A DNA stretch of 64,000 bases from positions 56,917-120,916 of the forward strand of contig DPRS01000029.1 of the NCBI GenBank assembly GCA_003537575.1. Reading direction: 5' to 3'. The translations under genes were made by a program, and so were the position numbers. The notes under the pieces are model-generated. The model was given only the letters and a program-made list of their open reading frames with translations, had not been told where the DNA came from and ran no database searches. The stretch's first letter is position 1, and each line of letters starts with the position of its first letter. Positions 1-20,078 of this stretch are shown here, in pieces. The stretch is from Oxalobacteraceae bacterium. GTDB taxonomy: Bacteria > Pseudomonadota > Gammaproteobacteria > Burkholderiales > Burkholderiaceae_D.

Positions 1-10928
<10,928 letters not shown>

Positions 10929-11281
10929 ACTCATCCTTTCGTTGTCTTAAGATACGCCGCTGAGAGCTTTTAATTTTCATCAACGCCATGCCAATAAAAT
11001 TGCCAAATCTATATTTGCGGCACTGCACAATAAATTAAATTTTAGCAAGTAATTCTTAAAAATTACTAAATGACAACAAAACCAAGTAGAACTACTATGT
11101 TTCCAAAAAGGAACGTGTACTGAAAGTAGAATGTGCTAAAAGTGTTGCAGTATTGCCACGATTTTTAAAAATAAAAAGCGGCAGGAATGTGCGCGTTTAT
11201 TTGACAGAGATTTAACATTGCCAGGAGTAGGCTCGAGTACGGGTATGCCCTTCTTGCATCAACGCGAATCATCAGAAAACA
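10929..11281. promoter_or_regulatory. Divergent AT-rich intergenic region, NRPS / thioesterase
   Basis: These 353 bases separate the start of the NRPS (leftward) from the thioesterase (rightward) and must carry both promoters. The middle is AT-rich, unlike the flanking genes. Two small dyads are visible: AGTAATT / AATTACT at 11048-11054 and 11061-11067, and AGTAG / CTACT at 11085-11096. A TTGACA at 11201-11206 is a possible -35 for the rightward genes, but I see no good -10 at 16-18 bases. No lux-type or other named operator is recognised. There is no gene here. Confidence 0.45.
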
Positions 11282-12049
11282 ATGCATTCTTCCTTACATA
11301 CAGGCAGCCAGGCTTCCCACCGTTTTGTGCGCCCTCGCCCGGTCGCCGCGCCGCGCCTGCGCCTGTTCTGCTTTCCCTATGCCGGCGGCTCGGCGGCGGC
11401 TTACCATCAGTGGCCTTCGGCCCTGCCGGCGGATATCGAAGTGGTCGCAGCGCAGTATCCGGGACGCGCCACGCGCATGCGGGAAGCTCCCTGCACGCGA
11501 CTGGAAGCGCTGCTGGACGATATGGAAACGGGAATTGCGCCATTGCTCGATCGCCCCTTCGCTTTCTTCGGCCACAGCATGGGCGCCACGGTCGCGCATG
11601 AACTAACGCGCCGACTGCTTGCGGCAGGCAGCGCCCTACCGCAGCACCTGTTCCTGTCCGGCCGCAGCGCGCCGCAGCTGGCGCCGCGCCGGACGCCCAT
11701 CCATGCCTTGCCGCACGAAGAATTTATCGCCACCCTGCGCGACTTCAGCGGCACACCGGCGGAAATCCTCGAACATCGCGAGCTGATGGAAATGATGGTG
11801 CCAATGATCCGGGCGGATTTTGAAGCGCTCGAAACCTGGAAATACCAGGCTTCCGCTGCTTTGCCCATACCGGTTTCGGCTTTCGGCGGCATCGCCGATG
11901 AAGCCGTGCCGATGGAAAACCTCGATGCCTGGAGCGTTTGCACCAGCGAACGATTCAAGCGCCACATGTTCCCGGGCGGGCATTTCTTTCTGCAGCAGCA
12001 CTACCCCGCGATGCTGAATATCGTCGCCCGAGCGCTCGCAGATGACTGA
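11282..12049 (+). CDS. Type II thioesterase of the NRPS cluster
   Basis: A 255-residue alpha/beta-hydrolase of the GrsT/SrfAD type. These cytoplasmic enzymes hydrolyse stalled or wrongly primed acyl groups from NRPS carrier domains. The early motif LFCFPYAGGSA, the nucleophile elbow GHSMG (Ser99), an Asp near 206 and His234 in GGHFFL form the expected triad, and the length is normal for the family. It diverges from the NRPS gene and its last 8 bases overlap the phosphopantetheinyl transferase, so the two are probably co-transcribed and translationally coupled. The start lacks a clear ribosome binding site. Service of the adjacent NRPS is inferred from position. Confidence 0.9.
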   Translation: MHSSLHTGSQASHRFVRPRPVAAPRLRLFCFPYAGGSAAAYHQWPSALPADIEVVAAQYPGRATRMREAPCTRLEALLDDMETGIAPLLDRPFAFFGHSMGATVAHELTRRLLAAGSALPQHLFLSGRSAPQLAPRRTPIHALPHEEFIATLRDFSGTPAEILEHRELMEMMVPMIRADFEALETWKYQASAALPIPVSAFGGIADEAVPMENLDAWSVCTSERFKRHMFPGGHFFLQQHYPAMLNIVARALADD

Positions 12050-12830
12050 ACACGCCAGCGCTGCATGCTTGCGGCATGAAGTGCATGTCTGGCTTGCGCG
12101 TCCCGAACCCTGCTCCTTGTCCATGCTGGCCGGGCGCTACGAAGCGCTGCTGAGCCAGGAAGAACGGCAACGCAGCCAGCGCTTTCATTTCGAGCACGAT
12201 CGCAAGCATTATCTGGCGGCGCACGCTCTGCTGCGGCTGGGCCTGGCGCATTACCTGGGCGGCGCGCCGGAACATATCAGCCTGGCACAAGGCCGTAACG
12301 GCAAGCCGGAACTGGCGCCGCAGCACGGCGCGCAGCCGCTGCGCTTCAATCTGAGTCACACGCGCGGCATGGTCGCATGCGTGCTGACGCATGCGCGCGA
12401 CTGTGGCATCGATGTCGAGGGAATCCGCCCCATGCAGCAAATGGATGGCGTAGCGCGAACGGTTTTTTCGAAGGATGAGCGGGAATATCTGGCCGGATGC
12501 GGGAATGCGGCAAGGACGTCAGCCTTCTTTACGCTGTGGACATTGAAGGAAGCCTACATCAAGGCAACCGGACTGGGCATGTCGGCGCCGCTGCGGCAGA
12601 TCAGCATCGATCCGCGAGGCTTGCGGATACGTGATGAAAGCTGCCCGGACCCGGAAGGCGATTCCCGGCAGTGGCTGTTCGACAGCTGGCAGCCGACCCC
12701 GGACCACGCGCTTGCGCTTGCCTGCGAAGGCGCCGCGACGGTCAGTAGGATAATCTACCATGAGCTCGATCTGGCCGACGGTGCTCTTCATGTTCTGCAG
12801 CAGCGGCAGCCACGGACAATTTCGCCATAA
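12042..12830 (+). CDS. Sfp-type 4'-phosphopantetheinyl transferase
   Basis: A 262-residue protein that transfers 4'-phosphopantetheine from CoA to the conserved Ser of carrier domains, making apo-ACP/PCP active. The family signatures are present: FNLSHTRGM near 102-110, the Mg-binding GIDVE near 122-126, and WTLKEAYIKATG near 166-177. The ATG lies inside the thioesterase 3' end, with an ATGACTGA-type overlap of 8 bases. The gene is the natural activator of the four carrier domains seen in the neighbouring synthetase. It could also activate other carrier proteins in the cell. No terminator is obvious in the 92 bases that follow. Confidence 0.93.
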   Translation: MTEHASAACLRHEVHVWLARPEPCSLSMLAGRYEALLSQEERQRSQRFHFEHDRKHYLAAHALLRLGLAHYLGGAPEHISLAQGRNGKPELAPQHGAQPLRFNLSHTRGMVACVLTHARDCGIDVEGIRPMQQMDGVARTVFSKDEREYLAGCGNAARTSAFFTLWTLKEAYIKATGLGMSAPLRQISIDPRGLRIRDESCPDPEGDSRQWLFDSWQPTPDHALALACEGAATVSRIIYHELDLADGALHVLQQRQPRTISP

Positions 12831-12922
12831 GCCGGCACGTTGCCGCAGAATCTGAACTGCCTGGCGTCAGGAATCTGCACAGGAACCGCTGCCGCAGAAA
12901 CTTTTGACGAACGCTTTATTAT

Positions 12923-14236
12923 TTATTTGTCTGCGTCCGCTGCCTCGCCCGCAGGCGCCGGCAGCTTGGTTGCCAGCACCTTGTCGATCCGCATGCCATC
13001 GATATCGACGATTTCAAACTTCCAGTTTTCCCATTCACAGCTGTCCGCTGTTTGCGGCAGCTTGCCGAGCAAGAGCGTCAGCATGCCGCTCAGGGTGTTG
13101 TATCGCCCGCGATCCTCTTCCGGCACCAAAGCGAGTTCCAGACGGTCTTTCAATTCCGGAATCGGGATCAGGCCATCCAGCAGCAGCGAACCATCGTCGC
13201 GCTGCACCGCCCAGGCATCTTCGGCGTGATGGGTCTTGAATTCTCCGGTGATGGCTTCCATCACATCCTGCAGAGTGACAATGCCCTGCACTTCGCCATA
13301 TTCATCGACGATGAAAGCCAGCTGCACGCCGGAGCCCTTGAATTCTTCCAGCAGCCCCATGCCGGTCAGCGATTCCGGCACGAACACCGCAGGCTTCAGA
13401 TCCTTGAGCAAATCCGGCTTTTCACCGCGCAGGGTGGCTTCGAGCATTTGCCGCGCGTTGGTCACGCCCAGGATATTGTTCCAGCCGCCGCGCACCACCG
13501 GAAAGCGCGAATGCTGGGAACTCTCGAAGCGCTGCAGGTTCTCTTCCAGGCTGTCTTCCACGTCGAAAAACACGACTTCGCTGCGCGGCACCATCAGCGA
13601 AGCGATCTGGCGATCGTCCAGGCGAAACACATTGCGCACCATCTGGTGTTCATGCAGCTCGATGATGCCGGCATCCGAGCCTTCCTCCAGCATCATGTGC
13701 AGTTCTTCCTCGGTCATCGCATGCGGGCCGGAATCCTTCACGCCAAAGGTGCGCAACACCAGTTGCGTCGATCCCGACAGCAGCAGCACGAACGGCTTGG
13801 CGATGGCGGCCAGCCATGCCATCGGCCGTGCCACCATGCGCGCAATCGCTTCCGGCGCAATCTGGCCGAGCCGCTTGGGCACGAGCTCGCCCAGCACAAT
13901 GGAAAAATAGGTTATGGTCACCACCACCAGGGCGGTGGCGAAATACTCCGAGGCGGCAACCGGGATGCCCAGGCTTACCAGCCAGATTCCGAAGGGCTTG
14001 GCCAGGGTCGCTTCACCGACGATACCGTTGAGCACGCCGATCGAGGTGATGCCGATCTGCACCGTCGAAAGGAACTTGTTGGGATCCTCTCCCAGCTGCA
14101 AAGCCGCCGTGGCAAAACCGTCGCCGCTATCGGCCAGCTTTTGCAGGCGTATCTTGCGCGCGGTGACCAGAGCGATCTCCGACATTGCAAAAACGCCATT
14201 CAGGATGATCAAACCAAACAGTAAGGCTATTTCCAT
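12923..14236 (-). CDS. CNNM/CorC (HlyC) family membrane protein with CBS pair
   Basis: A 437-residue inner-membrane protein of the UPF0053 hemolysin-like/CorC family. It has an N-terminal DUF21 (CNNM) region with about four hydrophobic segments (beginning MEIALLFGLIILNG), a central CBS pair around residues 205-335 and a C-terminal CorC_HlyC domain. Relatives are implicated in Mg2+/Co2+ efflux or membrane integrity; the substrate here is unknown and the hemolysin label is historical. I chose the ATG at 14236 because AGGG precedes it and the family begins there. A GTG at 14248 would add four residues. It is convergent with the phosphopantetheinyl transferase and looks unrelated to the lipopeptide genes. 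Confidence 0.88.
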   Translation of the reverse strand: MEIALLFGLIILNGVFAMSEIALVTARKIRLQKLADSGDGFATAALQLGEDPNKFLSTVQIGITSIGVLNGIVGEATLAKPFGIWLVSLGIPVAASEYFATALVVVTITYFSIVLGELVPKRLGQIAPEAIARMVARPMAWLAAIAKPFVLLLSGSTQLVLRTFGVKDSGPHAMTEEELHMMLEEGSDAGIIELHEHQMVRNVFRLDDRQIASLMVPRSEVVFFDVEDSLEENLQRFESSQHSRFPVVRGGWNNILGVTNARQMLEATLRGEKPDLLKDLKPAVFVPESLTGMGLLEEFKGSGVQLAFIVDEYGEVQGIVTLQDVMEAITGEFKTHHAEDAWAVQRDDGSLLLDGLIPIPELKDRLELALVPEEDRGRYNTLSGMLTLLLGKLPQTADSCEWENWKFEIVDIDGMRIDKVLATKLPAPAGEAADADK

Positions 14237-14353
14237 TGCTGTGAGCACCCTAAGTATGCTCGGGTATTTATCATGCGGGTATTGTACAGCTTACAAGGGG
14301 CCGCACGGAAATGCAGCCGGCAAGCCGGAAAGAGTGGAATGCTGGCGCAGAAA

Positions 14354-15190
14354 CTAGAACATCAGCGCCGACGTCAGCGCCTTGACTTCTTCGTCGGATT
14401 CTTCAAGGATGCTCGACAGCGTGCCTTCGCCCACGACAAAGTCGATGGTGGAAGCGGAAGTCGCGGTGGTGGCACCGGCCGCCTCGAACAAGGGAGAAGC
14501 GACGGATGCAAGATCGTTGGCCAGCATCAGGGTATCGCCCAGCGTCTCGGGCGGCATGGCGCGATAACCATACCAGAGCGATTCGACCGCTTGCGCCACC
14601 GTGTCCGGCACCGCCAGCTTTTTCAGGACGCCGCGTCCGATAATCTTTTCACCGTATTCGGCCCAGGCTTCAGGGTCGCCATCGAGCAGGCCGGGGAATT
14701 CCTCGGCGCGCGACAGCAGGTAAAAACCGCCCACCTCGTGCACGATGCCCGCAAACAGCGCGGTTTCCGGGTCGACGCGGGTGACCTTGCGGGCAATCAC
14801 GTGCGCCAATGCGGCCACGTGCGCGGTGTGTTCCCACAACTGGACGACCTTGGCACGCAGCATCGGATCGCTCAGCATGCTGCCGATCTGGCGCACCACG
14901 ACCGCCGCCACCAGCGATTGCAGGGTGCGGAAACCGAGCCGCATGACGGCGGCGCGGACGTTGGTGATATCGCTACCGGAGCGGTTATAGGCGACCGAAT
15001 TAGCGATTGCCACGGTGCGTGCCGCCAGCAAGGGCTCGGCCATGACCAGCTTGGCCGCCAGTTCCATGTGGCAGTCAGGATCATTCAATGCTTGCTGAAT
15101 TTTCAGCGAAGCGTTGACGTTGGTCGGGAAAACCATGTCTCCCCGACTCGCCTGCTCGGCAATGCTTCTGAATGCGTCAAGTCTGTCCAT
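14354..15190 (-). CDS. HDOD domain protein
   Basis: A 278-residue cytoplasmic protein that is essentially one HDOD domain, an HD-related domain without nuclease or phosphodiesterase residues found in bacterial signalling proteins. Typical features are the N-terminal stretch FPTNVNASLKIQQAL, the helix-rich core VRAAVMRLGFRTLQSL, and an incomplete HD region around ALFAGIVHEVGGFYLL, with HE where an HD would be expected. No receiver, GGDEF or EAL domain is attached. A single-gene unit is likely: kup upstream appears to end in its own terminator and the CNNM gene is 117 bases downstream. Its signalling target cannot be read from the sequence. Confidence 0.85.
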   Translation of the reverse strand: MDRLDAFRSIAEQASRGDMVFPTNVNASLKIQQALNDPDCHMELAAKLVMAEPLLAARTVAIANSVAYNRSGSDITNVRAAVMRLGFRTLQSLVAAVVVRQIGSMLSDPMLRAKVVQLWEHTAHVAALAHVIARKVTRVDPETALFAGIVHEVGGFYLLSRAEEFPGLLDGDPEAWAEYGEKIIGRGVLKKLAVPDTVAQAVESLWYGYRAMPPETLGDTLMLANDLASVASPLFEAAGATTATSASTIDFVVGEGTLSSILEESDEEVKALTSALMF

Positions 15191-15278
15191 GCGGAAAATT
15201 ATACTCTCAGCATTTGCGCGGATGCTAGTCAGCCATTATTGAATAACCAAAATCCCGCGCCGACGGCAAAAAAACAAC

Positions 15279-15351
15279 ATGCGCAGGCCGGGCAAGTGGC
15301 ATTTCCGACAACCCTCGCCGAGCACTGTCGCCATGCCTGGCCGCTGCGCAT
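15279..15351 (-). terminator. Probable intrinsic terminator after kup
   Basis: Immediately after the kup stop, read on the minus strand, two arms (15334-15351 and 15279-15294) are nearly complementary, sharing ATGCGCA and GGCC blocks with a small mismatch. The distal arm is followed by a run of seven T (GTTTTTTTG). The loop is long, about 39 bases, so the fold is less certain than a compact hairpin. Confidence 0.5.
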
Positions 15352-15353
15352 TC

Positions 15354-17240
15354 TCAAATCTCGACCTGGGTGCCGAGTTCGATTACCCGGTTGCTCGGCA
15401 CGCGGTAGTAATCGGCGGCGTCGCGGGCGTTGCGCGACATGGTGGCATACAGCGCCTCGCGCCAGCCTGCCATGTTGCGGCCGGTGCTGTTGCCCACGCG
15501 CGGAATGACGTTTTGCCGCGCGATGAAGAAGGATGTCCCCATCATTTCGATCGCCAGTCCCTGGCTGGCGCACATTTGCAACGCCAGCGGAATGTCGCGA
15601 TCATCTTTGAAGCCGTAATTGACGTCCACCTGATAGCATTCGTGGTCCAGCGGTTGGACTTTTACCCGTTCCGCCTCGGGGATGTACGGTATGTCGGCAT
15701 TATGCACGGTCAGGAAAATGGTCCGTTCATGCAGCACCTTGTTGTGCAACAGGTTATGCAGCATCGCGTGCGGTACGCCATCGCCTTCGGCGCGGAAGAA
15801 CACCGCAGTGCCCTCCACCCGCACAGGCGGACTGACGAACAGCGACAGCAGGAAGTCTTCCAGCGGGATCAAATGCTTCTTGAGGTTTTCATAGACGATG
15901 CTGCGGCCATCCTTCCAGGTCAGCATGACCGTCACCATGACCATGCCCAGCAGGATCGGGAACCAGCCGCCATGCACGATCTTCAGCACGTTTGCCGACA
16001 GTAACGTGATATCGATGGTAAAGAAGAACCCGGTCGCCAGCCAGCACAGCAGCAGGTTGTAATTCCATTTGTATCGGATCACGAAGAAAGTCAGGATGGT
16101 CGTCATCAGCATGGTGCCGGTGACGGCGATGCCGTAAGCTGCCGCCAGGTTCGACGACGAGCCGAAACCGACCACCGCCAGCACGACCACCACCAGTTGC
16201 AGCCAGTTAGCCAGTGGAATGTAGATCTGGCCCATTTCCCGCTCGGACGTGTACATGACGCGCATGCGCGGCAAAAAGCCGAGTGAGATGGCCTGTTGAG
16301 TGACCGAAAACGTCCCGGAAATGGTCGCCTGCGAAGCGATCACGGTGGCCATGGTGGACAGAATCACCAGGGGATAAATGCTCCAGGCGCCGAGCTGCTG
16401 GTAAAACGGATTGGAGACCGCCTCGGGATTGGACAGCAGCAGCGCGCCCTGGCCAAGGTAATTCAACGCCAGTCCAGGAAACACCACGGCAAACCAGGCC
16501 AGCCGCACCGGCTTCTTGCCGAAATGCCCCATGTCGGCGTACAGCGCTTCGGCGCCGGTAAACGCCAGCACGATCGCCCCGAGTGCGACGAAAGCCAGCC
16601 AGCCCTTGCCCAGCAAGAAACCGAGCGCATGCATGGGGTTCAGCGCGGCCAGGATGGCCGGCGTCTCGATGATATTGACGATGCCCATGCCGCCCAGCGT
16701 CACGAACCAGACCAGCACGATCGGCCCGAACCATTTGCCGATGCCCGCCGTGCCGTTTTTCTGCACCATGTAAAGCGCCACCAGGATGGCCACCGTGATC
16801 GGCACCACATAGGGGCGGAACGTCGGTGTCGCCACTTCCAGCCCCTCGATCGCCGACAGCACCGAGATCGCCGGCGTGATGACGCTATCGCCGTAAAACA
16901 GCGCCGCCCCTATCAGTCCGGCGAGCATGACGGGAAAGAACCAACGAGACTGTTGCGTCACGGATGACAGGGCCAGCGCCAGCAGCGCCATGATGCCGCC
17001 TTCGCCGCGGTTATTGGCACGCAGCACCAGGGTAACGTACTTGAGCGAGACGATGATCACCAGTCCCCACACGATCAGGGACACGACTCCGAACAGGTTT
17101 TCCGGCGTAAGCGGGATGCCATGTGTACTGGAAAACACTTCCTTCATCGTGTACAGCGGGCTAGTGCCGATATCACCATACACGATGCCGATGGCAGCGA
17201 TCGTCAAGGCACTTAAACTGGATTTGGCATGGTTCGACAT
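15354..17240 (-). CDS. kup: Potassium uptake protein Kup (KUP/HAK/KT family)
   Basis: A 628-residue K+/H+ symporter of the inner membrane. The opening LTIAAIGIVYGDIGTSPLYTM is the family hallmark, followed by about twelve hydrophobic segments (to about residue 450) and a C-terminal cytoplasmic region ending in a conserved GTSFFIARQ-like segment. Length matches Escherichia coli Kup (622). Kup is a constitutive low-affinity K+ (and Cs+) importer favoured at low pH. It starts 18 bases after the stop of the esterase gene on the same strand, so the two may be co-transcribed, although a functional link is not evident. A probable terminator follows at 15279-15351. Confidence 0.96.
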   Translation of the reverse strand: MSNHAKSSLSALTIAAIGIVYGDIGTSPLYTMKEVFSSTHGIPLTPENLFGVVSLIVWGLVIIVSLKYVTLVLRANNRGEGGIMALLALALSSVTQQSRWFFPVMLAGLIGAALFYGDSVITPAISVLSAIEGLEVATPTFRPYVVPITVAILVALYMVQKNGTAGIGKWFGPIVLVWFVTLGGMGIVNIIETPAILAALNPMHALGFLLGKGWLAFVALGAIVLAFTGAEALYADMGHFGKKPVRLAWFAVVFPGLALNYLGQGALLLSNPEAVSNPFYQQLGAWSIYPLVILSTMATVIASQATISGTFSVTQQAISLGFLPRMRVMYTSEREMGQIYIPLANWLQLVVVVLAVVGFGSSSNLAAAYGIAVTGTMLMTTILTFFVIRYKWNYNLLLCWLATGFFFTIDITLLSANVLKIVHGGWFPILLGMVMVTVMLTWKDGRSIVYENLKKHLIPLEDFLLSLFVSPPVRVEGTAVFFRAEGDGVPHAMLHNLLHNKVLHERTIFLTVHNADIPYIPEAERVKVQPLDHECYQVDVNYGFKDDRDIPLALQMCASQGLAIEMMGTSFFIARQNVIPRVGNSTGRNMAGWREALYATMSRNARDAADYYRVPSNRVIELGTQVEI

Positions 17241-17258
17241 TACTTGGCACCTATAACA

Positions 17259-18200
17259 TTATCTTGCCTGCAGGGCGCGCAGTCGGCTGGCGCACAGGGC
17301 AACCGCCTCATTGGCCTGCCCCACGACCCGACCCATGGTGATAAAGCCGTGGAACTGCCCTTCAAAGCAGACATATTCGACATCATTGCCGGCAGCACGC
17401 AATTGCGCCGCATACTCTCTGCCTTCATCGACCAGCGGATCATAACCGGCGGTGAGCACGAGGGCTGGCGGCAGGCCGGCATGGCTGGCGGCGAGAGCCG
17501 GCGACAGCCGCCAGTCAAGACGATCAGCCTCGCTGTCGAGAAAATTGGAACAGAAAAAATCGATCAGCCTGCTGGTCAGCAAATAGCCTTCACCGTTGTG
17601 CAGATGGGATTGCGCAATGCAGCGAAAATCGGTAGCCGGATAAATGAGCAGCTGGTACGCCAGGCGCGGCCCGTCCGCATCGCGCGCCATGAGCGCGCAA
17701 GAGGCAGCCAGGTTGCCGCCGGCACTGTCGCCGCCGACGGCAAGGCAGTCCGGATCGATGCCAAGCGCGCCGGCGTTTGCGGCGATCCACTGCAGGGCGG
17801 CGAAGCAATCGGCATGCGCAGCCGGAAATTTGTGCTCCGGCCCCAGCCGATAGTCGACCGACAGCACAGTCACCCTTCCCTGATCGCACAGCTGACGGCA
17901 CAGCGTGTCGTGAGTATCGATGTCTCCCACGGTGAAGCCGCCACCGTGGAAAAACACCAGCGCAGCCAGCGCTTCACGCTCGCCCTTATTCGCAGGGCGA
18001 TAACGGCGGACCGGGAGCTCGCCGGCAGGACCGGGAATAGTGAAATCCTCCACCAGCCCGAGTTGCGGAGGCAGGGGCTGGGACGCAAAGCTGCCGGCTC
18101 TGAAGCTGGCGCGCGCAGCCAGCGGCGGCATCGTATCGTAGGAAGGCAGGTTTCGGCTTGCGATCAGGTCGAGCAATTTCCTGGCATCGGCATCCAGCAT
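17259..18200 (-). CDS. Alpha/beta hydrolase (HSL-type esterase)
   Basis: A 313-residue hydrolase of the hormone-sensitive-lipase family (esterase family IV). The oxyanion motif HGGGF (FFHGGGFTVGD), the nucleophile motif GGDSAGGN, a catalytic Asp in GYDPLVDEG and the final His in FHGFITM are all present, giving a complete triad. There is no signal peptide, so it is cytoplasmic. Such enzymes hydrolyse short-chain acyl or acetyl esters; the natural substrate is unknown. It lies upstream of kup with an 18-base gap. Confidence 0.9.
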   Translation of the reverse strand: MLDADARKLLDLIASRNLPSYDTMPPLAARASFRAGSFASQPLPPQLGLVEDFTIPGPAGELPVRRYRPANKGEREALAALVFFHGGGFTVGDIDTHDTLCRQLCDQGRVTVLSVDYRLGPEHKFPAAHADCFAALQWIAANAGALGIDPDCLAVGGDSAGGNLAASCALMARDADGPRLAYQLLIYPATDFRCIAQSHLHNGEGYLLTSRLIDFFCSNFLDSEADRLDWRLSPALAASHAGLPPALVLTAGYDPLVDEGREYAAQLRAAGNDVEYVCFEGQFHGFITMGRVVGQANEAVALCASRLRALQAR

Positions 18201-18398
18201 GGTTTATTTCCAGATTTTTGGTTCGGCTTCTCTACCGGATGAATTGCCCACCAGGTAAAAGAATTATTGCAAGCAGAGAGTGCAAAAGAGGTCGGGCCCA
18301 GCGGCATGGCCCGTATTATATACGGGGGTGATCAATTATCATCATCTGCGCCGGCGCAAGCGGCTGCATCGTTGGTAAAAATGGCAATCACATGCCGA

Positions 18399-19361
18399 TT
18401 ACTCGATCGCCTTAAGCGCGTCGCTGGCGTCCAGACCAGCGGCGCGGCCGGCCGCTGCCTGGCACTCCGGATCGGCAAACTCCGCCGCCAGCATATCCAG
18501 AAAGACCCGCGTGCGCGCCGGCATCAGGCGCCGACCGGGAAACACTGCCCATGCTGTCGTGCTCGGCGTATTCCAGTCCGCCAGCACGCGCACCAGTTCT
18601 CCGCGTTCGACATAAGCTTGCGCATAGTGGTCGGGCACGACTGCAATGCCGGCGCCGGTGCGGGCAAGCCTTATCAGCAAGTCCGGTGAATTTGCCGTGA
18701 CGCGCCCTGGCGGAATCCCTTCCCAACGCTGTTCGCCGCGGCTGAGTATCCAGGACAAGGGCTCGCCATTGCGTGCCAGCAGGCGCAAGGCGTCATGTTC
18801 CATCAGCGCTTCTGGTTCGGATGGCGTGCCCCTGCGCGCCAGATACCGCGGCGAAGCGTACAGGCCGGCGGAAAAAACCGCCAGGCGGCGCGCCGCCAAC
18901 GAGGCGTCATCGCCCAGTTTTCCCATGCGGATCGCCAGGTCGAAATTCTCACCGATCAGATCGACGCGCCGCGGCGACAGGTCGATCTCGAGTTCGACCG
19001 ACGGATACCTGGCAACGAAAGCATCCAGAAAAGGCACCAGCGCCACATTCGCCAGATCGCCCGGCATCGATACCCGCAAGCGGCCGCTGGGCTCGATCTG
19101 GCGCTGCTGCGCCAGCGCCGCGGCTGCCTCCACTTCCGCCGCCATTTGCCGGGCATGCTCCAGCACGCCATGGCCGAAATCGGTCAGGCTCAGTTTGCGC
19201 GTGGTCCGCAGCAGCAGGCGTTCTCCCAACTCGGTTTCCAGCGCGGTGATACGGCGCGATAGTGTGGATTTCGGCAATCCCATCCGCTCTGCGGCACGGC
19301 TGAAACTGCCCTCATCAACCACCTTGGCAAACAATAAAAGGTCATTGGGTTCCAGGCGCAT
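18399..19361 (-). CDS. LysR-family transcriptional regulator (probable azoR regulator)
   Basis: A 320-residue LysR regulator. The N-terminal winged helix-turn-helix (DLLLFAKVVDEGSFSRAAERMGLPKSTLSRRI) is followed by a type-2 periplasmic-binding-like effector domain from about residue 90. AAAGGA five bases before the ATG supports the start. It diverges from azoR across 114 bases that hold a perfect 16-base palindrome ending 13 bases upstream of this start codon. That arrangement is typical of a LysR protein that controls both its neighbour and itself. The inducer is unknown; quinones or electrophiles would fit the azoR neighbour (inference). Confidence 0.93.
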   Translation of the reverse strand: MRLEPNDLLLFAKVVDEGSFSRAAERMGLPKSTLSRRITALETELGERLLLRTTRKLSLTDFGHGVLEHARQMAAEVEAAAALAQQRQIEPSGRLRVSMPGDLANVALVPFLDAFVARYPSVELEIDLSPRRVDLIGENFDLAIRMGKLGDDASLAARRLAVFSAGLYASPRYLARRGTPSEPEALMEHDALRLLARNGEPLSWILSRGEQRWEGIPPGRVTANSPDLLIRLARTGAGIAVVPDHYAQAYVERGELVRVLADWNTPSTTAWAVFPGRRLMPARTRVFLDMLAAEFADPECQAAAGRAAGLDASDALKAIE

Positions 19362-19373
19362 GAATATCCTTTA

Positions 19374-19389
19374 GTTCCATTAATGGAAC
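19374..19389. promoter_or_regulatory. Perfect 16-bp palindrome, candidate LysR operator
   Basis: GTTCCATTAATGGAAC is its own reverse complement and sits between the divergent lysR and azoR genes. A half site TTTGGAAC recurs at 19423-19430, just before TAGAAT (19435-19440), a possible azoR -10. A further partial half, ATCCATTTT, lies near 19397. A full site near the regulator start plus a half site near the target promoter fits LysR recognition and activation sites. Confidence 0.65.
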
Positions 19390-19475
19390 AATGTTATCCA
19401 TTTTAAAGGCTTCTGCATAGCATTTGGAACAACTAGAATGATGCCATTGACTGATCAACATGAGGAGTTACATCA

Positions 19476-20078
19476 ATGAATATTCTGCAAATCAATTCTA
19501 GCGCCCGTGGCGGCAATTCCCACTCCACCCGTCTGGCTGGCGAAATCGTTGCCCGTCTGCAATCCATTCAAGCGAATACCCGTCTGAGCGTGCGCGATCT
19601 GGGACAAACTCCGCATCCGGCCCTTGATGAAAAGGCCCTGCAAGCCCTGTTCACGCCGGCCGAGCAGCGCACCCCGGAACAGGCAGCGCGCGTGGCCCTT
19701 GACGATGCGCTGATTGCAGAAATCAAGGCAGCCGATGCCGTAGTGCTGGGAGTGCCGATGTATAACTTCGGCGTGACTGCGCAATTGAAAAACTGGATCG
19801 ATGCCATCGCCCGCGCCGGCGTGACGTTTCGCTATACTGACACGGGTCCGGAAGGCCTCTTGAAAGGCAAGAAGGTCTATGTCGCCCTGACCCGCGGCGG
19901 CCAGTACCGCAATACCCCGACGGATTCCCAGGTGCCTTACCTGAAGACCGTGCTGGGCTTCCTCGGCTTGACCGACATCGAATTTGTCTATGCCGAAGGC
20001 CTGGCGATGGGCCCCGAAGCGGAACAGAAAGCCCTGGCTTCGGCCCGTGCCGAGATCGAACAGGTGCTGGCGGCCTGA
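19476..20078 (+). CDS. azoR: FMN-dependent NADH-azoreductase / quinone reductase AzoR
   Basis: A 200-residue flavodoxin-like reductase, the usual AzoR length. It begins MNILQINSSARGGNSHSTRLA (FMN phosphate-binding loop) and contains the family motif PMYNFGVTAQLKNWIDAIARAGVTF around residues 95-119 and a GGQY loop near 147. These enzymes transfer two electrons from NADH to quinones and azo compounds, protecting against quinone and thiol stress. AGGAG precedes the ATG by about 9 bases. Control by the divergent LysR protein through the palindromic site is likely. Pirin follows 124 bases downstream on the same strand, and pirin-azoR-LysR neighbourhoods suggest a shared aromatic/quinone response (inference). 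Confidence 0.93.
   Translation: MNILQINSSARGGNSHSTRLAGEIVARLQSIQANTRLSVRDLGQTPHPALDEKALQALFTPAEQRTPEQAARVALDDALIAEIKAADAVVLGVPMYNFGVTAQLKNWIDAIARAGVTFRYTDTGPEGLLKGKKVYVALTRGGQYRNTPTDSQVPYLKTVLGFLGLTDIEFVYAEGLAMGPEAEQKALASARAEIEQVLAA

Noticed and set aside
11201..11229. TTGACA as a promoter for the thioesterase gene
   Set aside because: No acceptable -10 lies at 16-18 bases, so only the -35 match remains.
14273..15508. 411-codon plus frame opposite the HDOD gene
   Set aside because: The HDOD protein on the minus strand explains the sequence; the plus frame crosses an intergenic terminator and the kup end.
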